DNA of 17,669 bases, from assembly GCA_035493895.1 (NCBI GenBank), contig DATJHM010000283.1:1-17669 (forward strand), given 5' to 3'. Shown here piece after piece: positions 1 through 8,622 of the stretch. This stretch comes from DATJHM01 sp035493895. Its GTDB lineage: Bacteria; Chloroflexota; Ktedonobacteria; Ktedonobacterales; Ktedonobacteraceae. Every line of letters starts with the position of its first letter. Position 1 is the stretch's first letter. Under the pieces are notes generated by a model. The model worked only from the letters and a program-made list of their open reading frames with translations, ran no database searches and was not told where the DNA came from. The translations under genes were made by a program, and so were the position numbers.

Positions 1-2481
1 CCAGAAGTCACGGTAGGGTTATGCTTGAACAGATCAATAGAAATGGTCATTGGTATCCTGGGCATCCTGAAAGCTGGTGGAGCGTATCTCCCTCTCGATC
101 CAACCTATCCAGAGGAACGACTTGTGTATATGCTTGGCGATGCACAGATATCCATTCTCCTGACACAACAACACATTCGGGAGCGCTATCCTGAATGGGC
201 CACCAGCATGATCTGCCTGGACAATGCAGACGAAACCATCTGGCATGAAGCTGAGACGAATCCAGACGCTCGCGCCACACTTGCCAATCTCGCCTACATC
301 ATTTACACCTCTGGTTCGACTGGCAATCCCAAAGGCGTAATGCTGCAACATCAAGGATTACTGAACTACGTATCCTGGTGCATCAAGAACTATCCTGTCA
401 TGAGGGGGCAAGGGGCACCGCTCCATTCGTCCATTGGCTTTGATCTTACCATCACCAGCCTGTTTCCTTCACTTCTGGTCGGCCAGCGTGTCATCCTGCT
501 CCCGGAGGAGCAACGTGTCGATGCCCTGCTGCAATTGTCTGAAACGGATAAGCAACTCAACATCATCAAAATAACGCCAGCACATCTGGCATTATTGGGT
601 CAACAAGTCACGCCACAGAAAGCCAAAGATCTGACAGGAGCGTTTATCATTGGCGGCGAAGCTTTGCTGGAGCAAGATCTGCGCTTCTGGAAGACCTTTG
701 CACCTGATACGAAACTCATCAACGAATATGGTCCTACAGAAGCAACGGTAGGATGTTGCACCTACCTCTATACAGATAACACGCAACCGGATGTGAGTGG
801 CAGTGTGCCAATAGGCCGTCCGATTCGCAATATGCGCCTGTATATCGTAGATCAGCACCTCTCTCCTGTTCCCGTTGGAGTCTGGGGAGAGCTATATATC
901 AGCGGTCATGGTCTTGCTCGTGGTTATTATAATCGTCCAGATCTGACGGCGGAAAGGTTTCTCCCTAATCCTTTTGCGAGAGGCTCAGAGCCAGAATATA
1001 GCAGGATGTATCGTACGGGTGATGTTGTGCGCTACAGAGCAGATGGCACCATTGAATTTCGTGGACGCAACGATCAACAAATCAAAGTGCGCGGCTTCCG
1101 CATTGAGGCCGGGGAGATCGAAACTGCTTTGCGAAAGCACCCGGCAGTAGTGGATGCGATCGTTCAGGCAAGCGATACCTCCCATGAAGCGCAGCTTGTC
1201 GGCTATGTCATTGGAGATCCGCAGACGGAATGTACAGCTGCTGAGCTACAGGACTTCCTGCGCAAACAGCTGCCAGCCTATATGATACCCGCGCACATTA
1301 CGCAGCTTGCGGCCTTCCCATTAACGGTGCATGGAAAAGTTGATCGTGAGCAGTTGCTGCGCTCAGGTTCCCATCAGGAGGCTTCACAGCGAGCACATGT
1401 GCCGCCGCGTGATATGCTGGAATTTCAGCTTGTACAGATCTGGGAACACGTCCTGAAAACCCGACCGATCGGCGTGACCGATGACTTTTTCACGCTGGGT
1501 GGACATTCGTTTCTAGTCTTACAAGTAATGCAACGGATTGAGAAGCAATTCGGGCAGGTCCTGCCATTGATTACACTGTTTGAGAATCCAAGCATCGAAC
1601 ATTTAGCAGATCTGCTCCGCCAGCCGACTATTGCGAACCAATCATTGCCCCTGGTGCCAATACAAACGGCGGGTGAGTTGACCCCGCTCTTCCTGGTGCA
1701 TCCTATCGGGGGAACCGTCCATTGTTACCTGGAACTGGCTCGCGCCCTGGGACCAGACCAACCTGTCTACGGTTTTCAAGCGCCCGGTCTCCAGGGAGAA
1801 ACCCGAGCACTTGAAAGCGTTGAAGAGATGGCGACTTGCTATATCGCAGCCATGAAAAGCGTGCAACCTGCGGGACCATACCGACTGGGCGGCTGGTCGA
1901 TGGGAGGAGTGGTCGCCTTTGAAATGGCCCAACAACTTTCCAGGCAGGGTGAACAGGTTGAGCAATTGATCCTCCTTGGCAGTAGAGTTCCGCTGAAAAA
2001 GATGCGCATAACCAGTAACTATACAGAATTATTAACAGAGTTTGTGTACCATCTGATTGGTAGCTCGCTCACTGGCATCTCAGCGCAACAAAACCAGCAA
2101 TTGCCCCAACTAAATATCCAGGATGCAAAATCATTCATGGCTACGTTAAATCAGCTTGAGCAGCAGGAACAATTGCAACTTGTGTTCAAACAGATCAAAC
2201 AGCTAGGCATCGTGCCCGGAAATACTGACATTGAGCAGTTCGCCTCACTCTTTGCTATCTTCCGCATGAACTACAAAGTAGGGCGAACCTATCGGCCTAA
2301 AGCGTATGCCGGGAACATGATCATTTGTAGTACAGAAGAAGAATTGCAGGGCAAGGGGCAGGAGCCGTCTTTAGGCTGGAGGAAACTGGTGAAGGGAAAG
2401 CTACGCATCTATAGTTTACAGGGCGATCACTATTCTTTGATCCACAGACCTAATACGCAACTGCTCGCCAGTTACTTGTAG
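1..2481 (+). CDS. NRPS termination module A-PCP-TE (5' end outside window)
   Basis: Non-ribosomal peptide synthetase, 826 residues in the window. The frame is open to base 1 and the first residues already match an A domain just before motif A2 (LKAGGAYLPLDP), so the true start, and probably a C domain, lie upstream; the TTG at 25 is not the start. Adenylation motifs: A3 TSGSTGNPKG from residue 103, A5 NEYGPTE from 241, A7 YRTGD, A8 GRNDQQIKVRG, A10 lysine K446. By alignment to GrsA, the pocket residues are D148 L149 T152 K190 I216 G218 E242 V250 G251 K446. This DLTKIGEVGK is one conservative change from the known Asn code DLTKLGEVGK, so Asn is predicted. The carrier domain has LGGHS with phosphopantetheine Ser503. 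The C-terminal thioesterase has GWSMGG (Ser633) and GDH (His810), but the expected acid position (660) is glycine. It probably releases the finished lipopeptide by hydrolysis or cyclisation. The downstream gene begins 22 bp later, suggesting one operon. Confidence 0.95.
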   Translation, partial: PEVTVGLCLNRSIEMVIGILGILKAGGAYLPLDPTYPEERLVYMLGDAQISILLTQQHIRERYPEWATSMICLDNADETIWHEAETNPDARATLANLAYIIYTSGSTGNPKGVMLQHQGLLNYVSWCIKNYPVMRGQGAPLHSSIGFDLTITSLFPSLLVGQRVILLPEEQRVDALLQLSETDKQLNIIKITPAHLALLGQQVTPQKAKDLTGAFIIGGEALLEQDLRFWKTFAPDTKLINEYGPTEATVGCCTYLYTDNTQPDVSGSVPIGRPIRNMRLYIVDQHLSPVPVGVWGELYISGHGLARGYYNRPDLTAERFLPNPFARGSEPEYSRMYRTGDVVRYRADGTIEFRGRNDQQIKVRGFRIEAGEIETALRKHPAVVDAIVQASDTSHEAQLVGYVIGDPQTECTAAELQDFLRKQLPAYMIPAHITQLAAFPLTVHGKVDREQLLRSGSHQEASQRAHVPPRDMLEFQLVQIWEHVLKTRPIGVTDDFFTLGGHSFLVLQVMQRIEKQFGQVLPLITLFENPSIEHLADLLRQPTIANQSLPLVPIQTAGELTPLFLVHPIGGTVHCYLELARALGPDQPVYGFQAPGLQGETRALESVEEMATCYIAAMKSVQPAGPYRLGGWSMGGVVAFEMAQQLSRQGEQVEQLILLGSRVPLKKMRITSNYTELLTEFVYHLIGSSLTGISAQQNQQLPQLNIQDAKSFMATLNQLEQQEQLQLVFKQIKQLGIVPGNTDIEQFASLFAIFRMNYKVGRTYRPKAYAGNMIICSTEEELQGKGQEPSLGWRKLVKGKLRIYSLQGDHYSLIHRPNTQLLASYL

Positions 2482-2503
2482 TAGCAGGGATACATACAGA
2501 ACT

Positions 2504-5500
2504 ATGCAAAAGAGTCTCAGCAAACTCATGAATACAAAATACGCGACCCTGGTTGAGATGTTACGTTCACAGGCACGCACGCAATCTCAGCGACATGGAT
2601 ATACGTTCCTTACAGATGGTCAGGAAAGCGAAATTCAGCTTACCTATGGAGAACTCGATACCCGGGTGCGCTCAATTGCGGCACTTCTCCAAAATGCGGG
2701 CGGGGCAGGGACGCGTGTGTTGCTCCTCTATCCTCCCGGTCTGGACTACCTTGCGGCTTTCATGGGATGCCTGTATGCGGGAGCGATTGCTATTCCGGCC
2801 TATCCTCCCCATCCACGCAGACCGATGCCACGCTTACAGGCACTGGTAGCAGATTCACGCGCAACATTTGTGCTGACAACCAGCCAGATTATCTCTGATC
2901 TGCAACAACGTCTGACGCACTTGCCGGATCTGGCAGCGCTGCAATGGTTAGCGACCGATAGCATCGCTCCAACCCTCCATGCGCAATGGCGTGATCCAGA
3001 GGTAACCGGAGATACGCTGGCATTTTTCCAGTATACATCCGGCTCGGTGGGTACGCCAAAGGGCGTAATGCTCACGCATGAGAACCTGCTCCAAAACCTG
3101 GAACTGATCTATCAACGTTTTGGACATGCGGCTGAAAGTCGCGGCGTTTCCTGGCTTCCACCATATCATGATATGGGTTTGATCGGTGGTATCCTTCAAC
3201 CTCTGTATGGAGGATTTCCCGTGACACTGCTGTCACCAGCCGCATTTCTTCAGCGCCCAATACGCTGGCTACAGGCTATCTCACGCACAAGAGCAACCAC
3301 CAGCGGTGGCCCAAATTTTGCCTATGACCTCTGCGCCCGTTCGGTGACCCCGGAACAGCTTGCGGAACTGGACCTGAGCAGTTGGGAGGTTGCCTTTAAC
3401 GGCGCGGAACCCGTTCGGAGCGAAACACTCTCGCATTTCGCCAGCGTCTTTGCCCCCAGTGGTTTCAACCCCCAGGCATTTTATCCCTGCTATGGCCTTG
3501 CAGAGACCACACTTCTCGTCGCCGGGAGCAATAAACTTGCCCAACCGATTACACGTACGTTCTCGTCCAATGAACTCAAGCAAAATCACGGTGTCGCCGT
3601 TGCGGCCGATGAGCAAGATGCGCAGACACTGGTAGGTTATCGCAGAAATCCACAACACTATCCACGCATCATCGTTGTCGATCCCCAGCAGATGATCGAA
3701 TGCGCATCAGGAGAGGTGGGGGAAATCTGGGTCGCCGGATCAAGCAACGCACAGGGCTACTGGAATCGGACAGAAGAATCTACCCGGACATTCCAGGCCA
3801 CACTTGCAAGCACAGGAGAAGGTCCATTCCTGCGTACAGGAGATCTGGGATTTCTCCATCACGAGGAACTGTTTGTTACTGGTAGACTCAAGGACATGAT
3901 TATCATCAGAGGGCGCAATCACTATCCTCAGGATATTGAGCGAACTGCGGAGCTGGCGCATAGTGCCTTGCGACCTGGAAATGGTGCCGCGTTCTCTATC
4001 GAAGCTGAGGAGCAGGAACGACTGGTTCTCGTGTATGAGATTGAACGCCAGCATCGAAACCTTGCGGTTGACGAAATAGCGAACAGCGTTCGTCAGGCTA
4101 TCGCAGAACACCATGAGCTTCAGGCGTATGCTATCGTGCTTGTACGCCCGGGTAGTATTCCCAAGACATCCAGTGGAAAAATGCAACGCCACGCCTGTAA
4201 AGAACAATTTCAGGCCGGTACCTTATCTCTCGTTGGCACAAATATACTGGAGACAGCATATACAGATGCGCCAGAAACAGCAGTGAAATTAGATGCCAGC
4301 ATCCTGTTAGAAACGCCAGCGGATGAACGCCAACAACTCATCCTATCGTACCTGCGACACCAGGCAGCCAGGATCTTCCATGTTGCACCGCAGCAGATTG
4401 ATATCCAGCAACCACTGAGTATGCTGGGGCTCGACTCACTCATGGCGCTGGAATTCAAAAGTAGCATTGAAACGACTCTGGGCATACAACTCTCGCTCAC
4501 AAACTTCCTTCAAGGTGATACGCTCACTCAGCTCTGTACGGAAATTCTTGCTGTACTGGAGCATAGCCCCACAGTTCCTGCGCTGCTACCACCCACAAAC
4601 GAGCAGCAAGACGATGCAACAGCAATTCCACTTACGCCGGGGCAGCAGGCGCTCTGGCTTGTGCAGCAATTAGCACCAGAGCAGACCGCCTATACCATTG
4701 CGCAGGCCGCTCGTGTCCTGGGGAATATTGACCATACCTTGCTGCGTCGGGCCTTGCAAACGCTGGTGGATCGTCACGCAGCATTGCGCACCACATTTGT
4801 GCCACAAGATGGTACAGGTGTCCAGATAGTACACCCTCAGGGTGAGGTGTTCTTGCATGAGGAAGATGCCTCCACATGGGATAACGAACGTGTACAGAAA
4901 ACCCTCGAAGCGTATGCCGCTCATCCATTCGACCTGACTACAGGACCGCTCTTACGTTTCTATCTCTTCAAACGATCTGCGCAAGAGCAGGTCCTCATGC
5001 TCGTTATTCACCATCTTATCGCCGACCTCTGGACACTCACACAACTGGTCAAAGAGCTTCAGGAGTGCTATTCGATGTTGAAAGCAGGGAAACCGGTAAA
5101 CTTACCTCCTGTACGCTGGCACTATAGCGATCATGTGCGTTGGCAAGCCGATATGCTGAGGAGCCCACAAAGCCAACAGCGACAAACCTTCTGGCAAGAA
5201 CAACTCTCTGGTGATTTACCAGTACTTCAGTTGCCTGCGGACCATCCCAGGCCCGCGGCACAGACATATCATGGAGCCACACACGCATTTACCCTTGATC
5301 CAGAGCTGACACAGCGATTACAATCACTTCTGAGAACACAGGGGATCACACTGTATACCTTTTTGTTAAGCGCCTTTCAGATCCTCTTATACCGCTACAC
5401 AGGTCAAGAAGATATTCTCATTGGTTCTCCAACCACAGGCCGATATAGGGCCGAAACAGAACAAATTGCAGGCTACTTTGTCAATCCTATCGTCTTACGA

Positions 5501-7840
5501 GCAAAGGTCTCCGGGCAACTCCCATTCCTGACGTTCCTGCAACAAAATCGTCAAACCGTCCTTGCAGCTCTCGCGCACCAGGACTACCCGTTCCCCTTGC
5601 TGGTAGAGCAGCTTGCACCAGACAGACATCCTGGCAGAACACCATTATTCCAGACCATGTTCGTCCTGCAACAGGCCCGTCAGGCGCGGGAAATCACTGC
5701 ATTTCTCGCGGGTGAGCCCTCAGCGCGCATCACGTCAGGTGATTTACAACTCGCCCCACACCCATTAGCACAACACACAGCGCAATTCGATCTTACGTTA
5801 GAAATGGTTGCTGCCGAGCAGTGTATTGCCGGGCACTTTGTCTATAACACTGATCTCTTCACATCCGCTACCATTGAGCGCATGGCGTCTGGATGGTTGC
5901 GGATGGTCACAAGTATTGTCGCACAGCCTGAGCAGAGCATCCACCAGTTGCCAGTAATCAGCCCCGCCGAAGAAGCTGCCTTGCTGGCATTGAGCGAGCG
6001 ACAATCCATCACCGTTGCCCCCGATATCTGCCTGCATCAGTTAGTTGAAGCACAGGTCGCACGCACGCCACGTGCAGTCGCCATGCGCTTTCATGCGCAA
6101 GAACTCACGTACCAATCCATCAATCAACGCGCCAATCGTCTCGCTCATTCTCTCCAACGGTTGGGTGTTGGACCCGAAACGCTCGTCGGTATCTGCTTGC
6201 CTCGTACGCCTGAACTCTTCATCAGCATGCTGGCGATCCTCAAAGCGGGCGGAGCCTATGTGCCTCTTGACCCGACCTATCCTCCGCAACGGCTTGCATA
6301 CGTGCTTGAAGATACGCAGCTCCAGATCATAGTGACGCAGGAGTACTTACAGGACCTCTTTCCTGCCTATACCGGCCAGTATCTCCTACTCGACCAGAGC
6401 AGTCGCGAGCTTTTGTGCGAACGCGATGACAATCCCGTCACGACAGTGCAACCAGAAAACCTGGCTTATGTCATCTATACCTCAGGTTCTACTGGCCGTC
6501 CTAAAGGTGCGAGCATTCGCCATAGCAGTGTCGTCACCTTCATTCACTGGTCTCATACCATCTATGAGCCACAGGCAACCGCTGGCACATTGGCATCTAC
6601 ATCTATCAACTTTGATTTATCGGTCTATGAATTCTTTACGCCTCTCAGTAATGGCGGCAAGGTAATCCTGGTGGAAAATGCCCTGAGCCTTTTGGATGAG
6701 CCAGTCACGGCGGACATTACGTTACTGAATACGGTGCCTTCTGCCATCACTGAATTGCTACAACGCCAGTCCATTCCTGAAACGGCACACGTGATTAATC
6801 TTGCAGGCGAGCCATTACATAACTCATTAGTGCAAAACCTGTATCAGCTGAGTCATATCACTGCGATCTACAATTTATACGGTCCGGCAGAAGCTACCAC
6901 CTACTCGACATATGCCAGACTACAGCCGGGGGCAACATCCACGCCACCAATCGGCACGCCCATCGCCAACACCCGGCTCCTGCTTCTGGATCGGGACCTG
7001 CAACTGACGCCCAGAGGCGTCGCGGGTGAGGTCTATATCGGTGGCGCGGGTCTGGCGCGAGGATACTATAACCAGCCTGCATTGACTGCCGAGCGCTTTA
7101 TCCCTGATAGATACAGCACATGTCCGGGTGCAAGACTCTACAAAACCGGTGATATTGCGCGGTATCTGCCCGATGGCAATCTGGAATACCTCGGGCGCAA
7201 TGATGATCAAATCAAAATTCGTGGCATGCGCGTCGAGCTCAGCGAAATCGAAATTGCCCTGCATCGCTCTCCAGCGGTCCGCGATGCCGTTGTCCTGATC
7301 CGTGAAAGCGCATCCGGGACGGATAAACGTCTGGTTGCTTATCTTGTCCCGCATCAACAACAGGCATTCTCGATCGCGGAACTACGGCACTTTCTGCAAA
7401 CACAGCTTCCCGGCCATATGCTCCCGGCTCACTTCCTCCTGCTAGAGGTGCTCCCAAGCACGCAAAATGGCAAAGTCGATCGTCAGCAATTGCTCACAAT
7501 GGAGCTCCCTGCATCCCTGCCCGAAGCAGCGTTTGTGGCACCGCGCACCTCGCTTGAACAGGATCTTGCCGCGATCTGGTCCGACGTACTGGAAATAGAA
7601 CGGATCGGCGTCTATGATAATTTCTTCGAGCTAGGAGGCCATTCGCTCTCGGCCTCTCGCGTGATCGCGCGCGTGCGCACGGCCTTTGCGATTGAGTTGA
7701 GGCTACAAGCAATCTTTCTCAGGCCAACGATTGCCCACATGGCAGAAGAATTAGAGCAAGCGCTCGTTATGGAAGCCTCAACGGAAGAAATTGACGCGTT
7801 CCTCTCGCTGATCGCCAGTGATCCTGCTACCAGGGAGTGA
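2504..7840 (+). CDS. Lipopeptide-initiating NRPS: FAAL-ACP-C-A-PCP
   Basis: 1778 aa, complete. Domains: fatty acyl-AMP ligase (about 15-595; TSGSVGTPKG from 178, FLRTGDLGF, RGRNHYPQDIE, and a C-terminal lysine in KTSSGKMQR); ACP (about 605-690; GLDSL, Ser645); condensation domain (about 705-1145; HHLIADLWT from 836, with the usual HHxxxDG glycine replaced by Leu842); adenylation (about 1175-1660; TSGSTGRPKG from 1326, NLYGPAE, GRNDDQIKIRG, Lys1657); PCP (ELGGHS, Ser1714). FAALs adenylate a free fatty acid and load it on ACP; the C domain then acylates the first amino acid. Pocket residues D1371 L1372 Y1375 N1409 N1432 A1434 L1458 T1466 Y1467 K1657 (DLYNNALTYK) resemble the code I recall for Ala in cyanobacterial NRPSs; Ala or Gly is a tentative call. 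There is no thioesterase, so the chain must pass to another protein, plausibly the preceding gene. The start has a modest GCAGGGA about 13 bases upstream; Met9 is an alternative. Confidence 0.95.
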   Translation: MQKSLSKLMNTKYATLVEMLRSQARTQSQRHGYTFLTDGQESEIQLTYGELDTRVRSIAALLQNAGGAGTRVLLLYPPGLDYLAAFMGCLYAGAIAIPAYPPHPRRPMPRLQALVADSRATFVLTTSQIISDLQQRLTHLPDLAALQWLATDSIAPTLHAQWRDPEVTGDTLAFFQYTSGSVGTPKGVMLTHENLLQNLELIYQRFGHAAESRGVSWLPPYHDMGLIGGILQPLYGGFPVTLLSPAAFLQRPIRWLQAISRTRATTSGGPNFAYDLCARSVTPEQLAELDLSSWEVAFNGAEPVRSETLSHFASVFAPSGFNPQAFYPCYGLAETTLLVAGSNKLAQPITRTFSSNELKQNHGVAVAADEQDAQTLVGYRRNPQHYPRIIVVDPQQMIECASGEVGEIWVAGSSNAQGYWNRTEESTRTFQATLASTGEGPFLRTGDLGFLHHEELFVTGRLKDMIIIRGRNHYPQDIERTAELAHSALRPGNGAAFSIEAEEQERLVLVYEIERQHRNLAVDEIANSVRQAIAEHHELQAYAIVLVRPGSIPKTSSGKMQRHACKEQFQAGTLSLVGTNILETAYTDAPETAVKLDASILLETPADERQQLILSYLRHQAARIFHVAPQQIDIQQPLSMLGLDSLMALEFKSSIETTLGIQLSLTNFLQGDTLTQLCTEILAVLEHSPTVPALLPPTNEQQDDATAIPLTPGQQALWLVQQLAPEQTAYTIAQAARVLGNIDHTLLRRALQTLVDRHAALRTTFVPQDGTGVQIVHPQGEVFLHEEDASTWDNERVQKTLEAYAAHPFDLTTGPLLRFYLFKRSAQEQVLMLVIHHLIADLWTLTQLVKELQECYSMLKAGKPVNLPPVRWHYSDHVRWQADMLRSPQSQQRQTFWQEQLSGDLPVLQLPADHPRPAAQTYHGATHAFTLDPELTQRLQSLLRTQGITLYTFLLSAFQILLYRYTGQEDILIGSPTTGRYRAETEQIAGYFVNPIVLRAKVSGQLPFLTFLQQNRQTVLAALAHQDYPFPLLVEQLAPDRHPGRTPLFQTMFVLQQARQAREITAFLAGEPSARITSGDLQLAPHPLAQHTAQFDLTLEMVAAEQCIAGHFVYNTDLFTSATIERMASGWLRMVTSIVAQPEQSIHQLPVISPAEEAALLALSERQSITVAPDICLHQLVEAQVARTPRAVAMRFHAQELTYQSINQRANRLAHSLQRLGVGPETLVGICLPRTPELFISMLAILKAGGAYVPLDPTYPPQRLAYVLEDTQLQIIVTQEYLQDLFPAYTGQYLLLDQSSRELLCERDDNPVTTVQPENLAYVIYTSGSTGRPKGASIRHSSVVTFIHWSHTIYEPQATAGTLASTSINFDLSVYEFFTPLSNGGKVILVENALSLLDEPVTADITLLNTVPSAITELLQRQSIPETAHVINLAGEPLHNSLVQNLYQLSHITAIYNLYGPAEATTYSTYARLQPGATSTPPIGTPIANTRLLLLDRDLQLTPRGVAGEVYIGGAGLARGYYNQPALTAERFIPDRYSTCPGARLYKTGDIARYLPDGNLEYLGRNDDQIKIRGMRVELSEIEIALHRSPAVRDAVVLIRESASGTDKRLVAYLVPHQQQAFSIAELRHFLQTQLPGHMLPAHFLLLEVLPSTQNGKVDRQQLLTMELPASLPEAAFVAPRTSLEQDLAAIWSDVLEIERIGVYDNFFELGGHSLSASRVIARVRTAFAIELRLQAIFLRPTIAHMAEELEQALVMEASTEEIDAFLSLIASDPATRE

Positions 7841-7851
7841 ACGTGGTTGTG

Positions 7852-7881
7852 TTGCAAAAAAGAAAGTTGATCTGATACAGT
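7852..7881 (+). promoter_or_regulatory. Candidate extended -10 promoter for the TenA-like gene
   Basis: TTGCAA (7852-7857), an 18-bp spacer, then TACAGT (7876-7881) preceded by TGA, which gives an extended -10 (TGnTACAGT). Each hexamer matches the sigma70 consensus at 4 of 6 positions. It sits 12 bp after the NRPS stop codon and would let the next gene be transcribed separately from the NRPS operon. This is by inspection only. Confidence 0.35.
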
Positions 7882-7897
7882 AGAGAGAAAAGAGCGA

Positions 7898-7915
7898 AAG
7901 GGGCGCGACCCCCTT
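7898..7915 (+). promoter_or_regulatory. Leader hairpin AAGGGG/CCCCTT before the TenA-like gene
   Basis: Perfect 6-bp GC-rich stem (7898-7903 with 7910-7915) with a 6-nt loop. It lies between the candidate promoter and the AAAGGA ribosome binding site (7919-7924) of the next gene. No T-run follows, so it is a poor terminator; it may be the 3' end structure of the NRPS mRNA or a leader element controlling translation. Confidence 0.4.
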
Positions 7916-7938
7916 AGAAAAGGATTGATGAATCTCGT

Positions 7939-8595
7939 ATGAGTTTTGCAGATACGTTCCTCACAGAAGACCTGACGACACTGCGTCAGAAATTGCTATA
8001 CCATCCATTATGGACCAACATTGAGCAGGGAACACTTCCCATCGAACGCCTCCGCCTGTTCGCCCTACAGGATGCTCTGGTCGTACTGCAAATGTACCGC
8101 CTGGACGCGCTTGCGATCGCCGGAGAGGCGGATATAGCCGCTCAGGTGTTGCTCATCAACAAATTGCTCCCGAAGGTGGGAGGACATGAGATCTTGATCC
8201 GCTTCGGCGAGGCCGTCGGCCTGCAACGCTCGGACTTCGAGCAGATTGAACCCCTGGCCGGATGTATGGCCCTGACAAACTATTTCTATTGGATGCTCGC
8301 GTATGGGACGCCTGGCGAACGACTGGCCGCCGTCAGTGCCAGTGAAGATATCTTTATCCAGATCTGCCTGCGGATCGCACCGGCCCTGATAAAACACTAT
8401 GGCCTCACAGAAACACAGATCGAATTTTTCTGGGGACATAAAGCGTTAGAAGCAAAGGTCGCCCCCATTGATCAACAACTGCTGCAACGGGAGAGCGAAC
8501 CCGCGCAACGCATCCAGATCACGCGCGCAATCCGCCTCAGCCACGAATATGAGCTCATGTTTTACGATACCATTCTTAGCGCACCGCTCGCCTGA
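7939..8595 (+). CDS. TenA/PqqC-like haem-oxygenase-fold protein, function unknown
   Basis: 218 aa, all-helical. The segment LTNYFYWMLAYGTPGERLAA (113-131) matches the TenA-family pattern YTNYLLxxAxxGSxxExLAAL, and LQDALVVLQMY (43-53) matches the region holding the substrate-binding Asp (D45 here). The thiaminase II cysteine that should follow LAAL is replaced by Ser135-Glu136, so salvage of thiamine pyrimidine is unlikely. Of the six metal ligands of haem-oxygenase-like diiron oxidases (E, H, E, H, D, H), I can place H83, E136, H167 and E171 (in HKALE). The first Glu aligns with a non-acidic residue and the last His with Val174. It may be a divergent cofactor-free or altered-metal family member that modifies the lipopeptide or its precursors. 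It follows the NRPS by 98 bp on the same strand and ends 27 bp from a convergent gene. Confidence 0.75.
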   Translation: MSFADTFLTEDLTTLRQKLLYHPLWTNIEQGTLPIERLRLFALQDALVVLQMYRLDALAIAGEADIAAQVLLINKLLPKVGGHEILIRFGEAVGLQRSDFEQIEPLAGCMALTNYFYWMLAYGTPGERLAAVSASEDIFIQICLRIAPALIKHYGLTETQIEFFWGHKALEAKVAPIDQQLLQRESEPAQRIQITRAIRLSHEYELMFYDTILSAPLA

Positions 8596-8620
8596 ATCGC
8601 CAGCCCTTTTTGCTCGATTC
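8594..8620. terminator. Inverted repeat between convergent genes
   Basis: GAATCG (8594-8599) pairs with CGATTC (8615-8620), with an inner AGC/GCT stem (8602-8604 with 8612-8614) and a loop holding CCCTTTT. It starts at the stop codon of the TenA-like gene and reaches the end of the opposite phosphatase gene. A shared bidirectional terminator is plausible, though there is no clean T-tract after the 3' arm on either strand. Confidence 0.35.
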
Positions 8621-8622
8621 GC

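Noticed and set aside
25..27. TTG as start of the first NRPS gene
   Set aside because: The frame is open to base 1 and residues before it (PEVTVGLC) continue the A-domain sequence, so the gene is cut by the window edge.
3740..4207. 155-codon open frame on the minus strand inside the FAAL region
   Set aside because: Lies wholly within the well-supported FAAL coding sequence and has no recognisable domain.
7939..8595. Thiaminase II (TenA) for thiamine salvage
   Set aside because: The catalytic cysteine position is Ser-Glu and no thiamine genes are adjacent.
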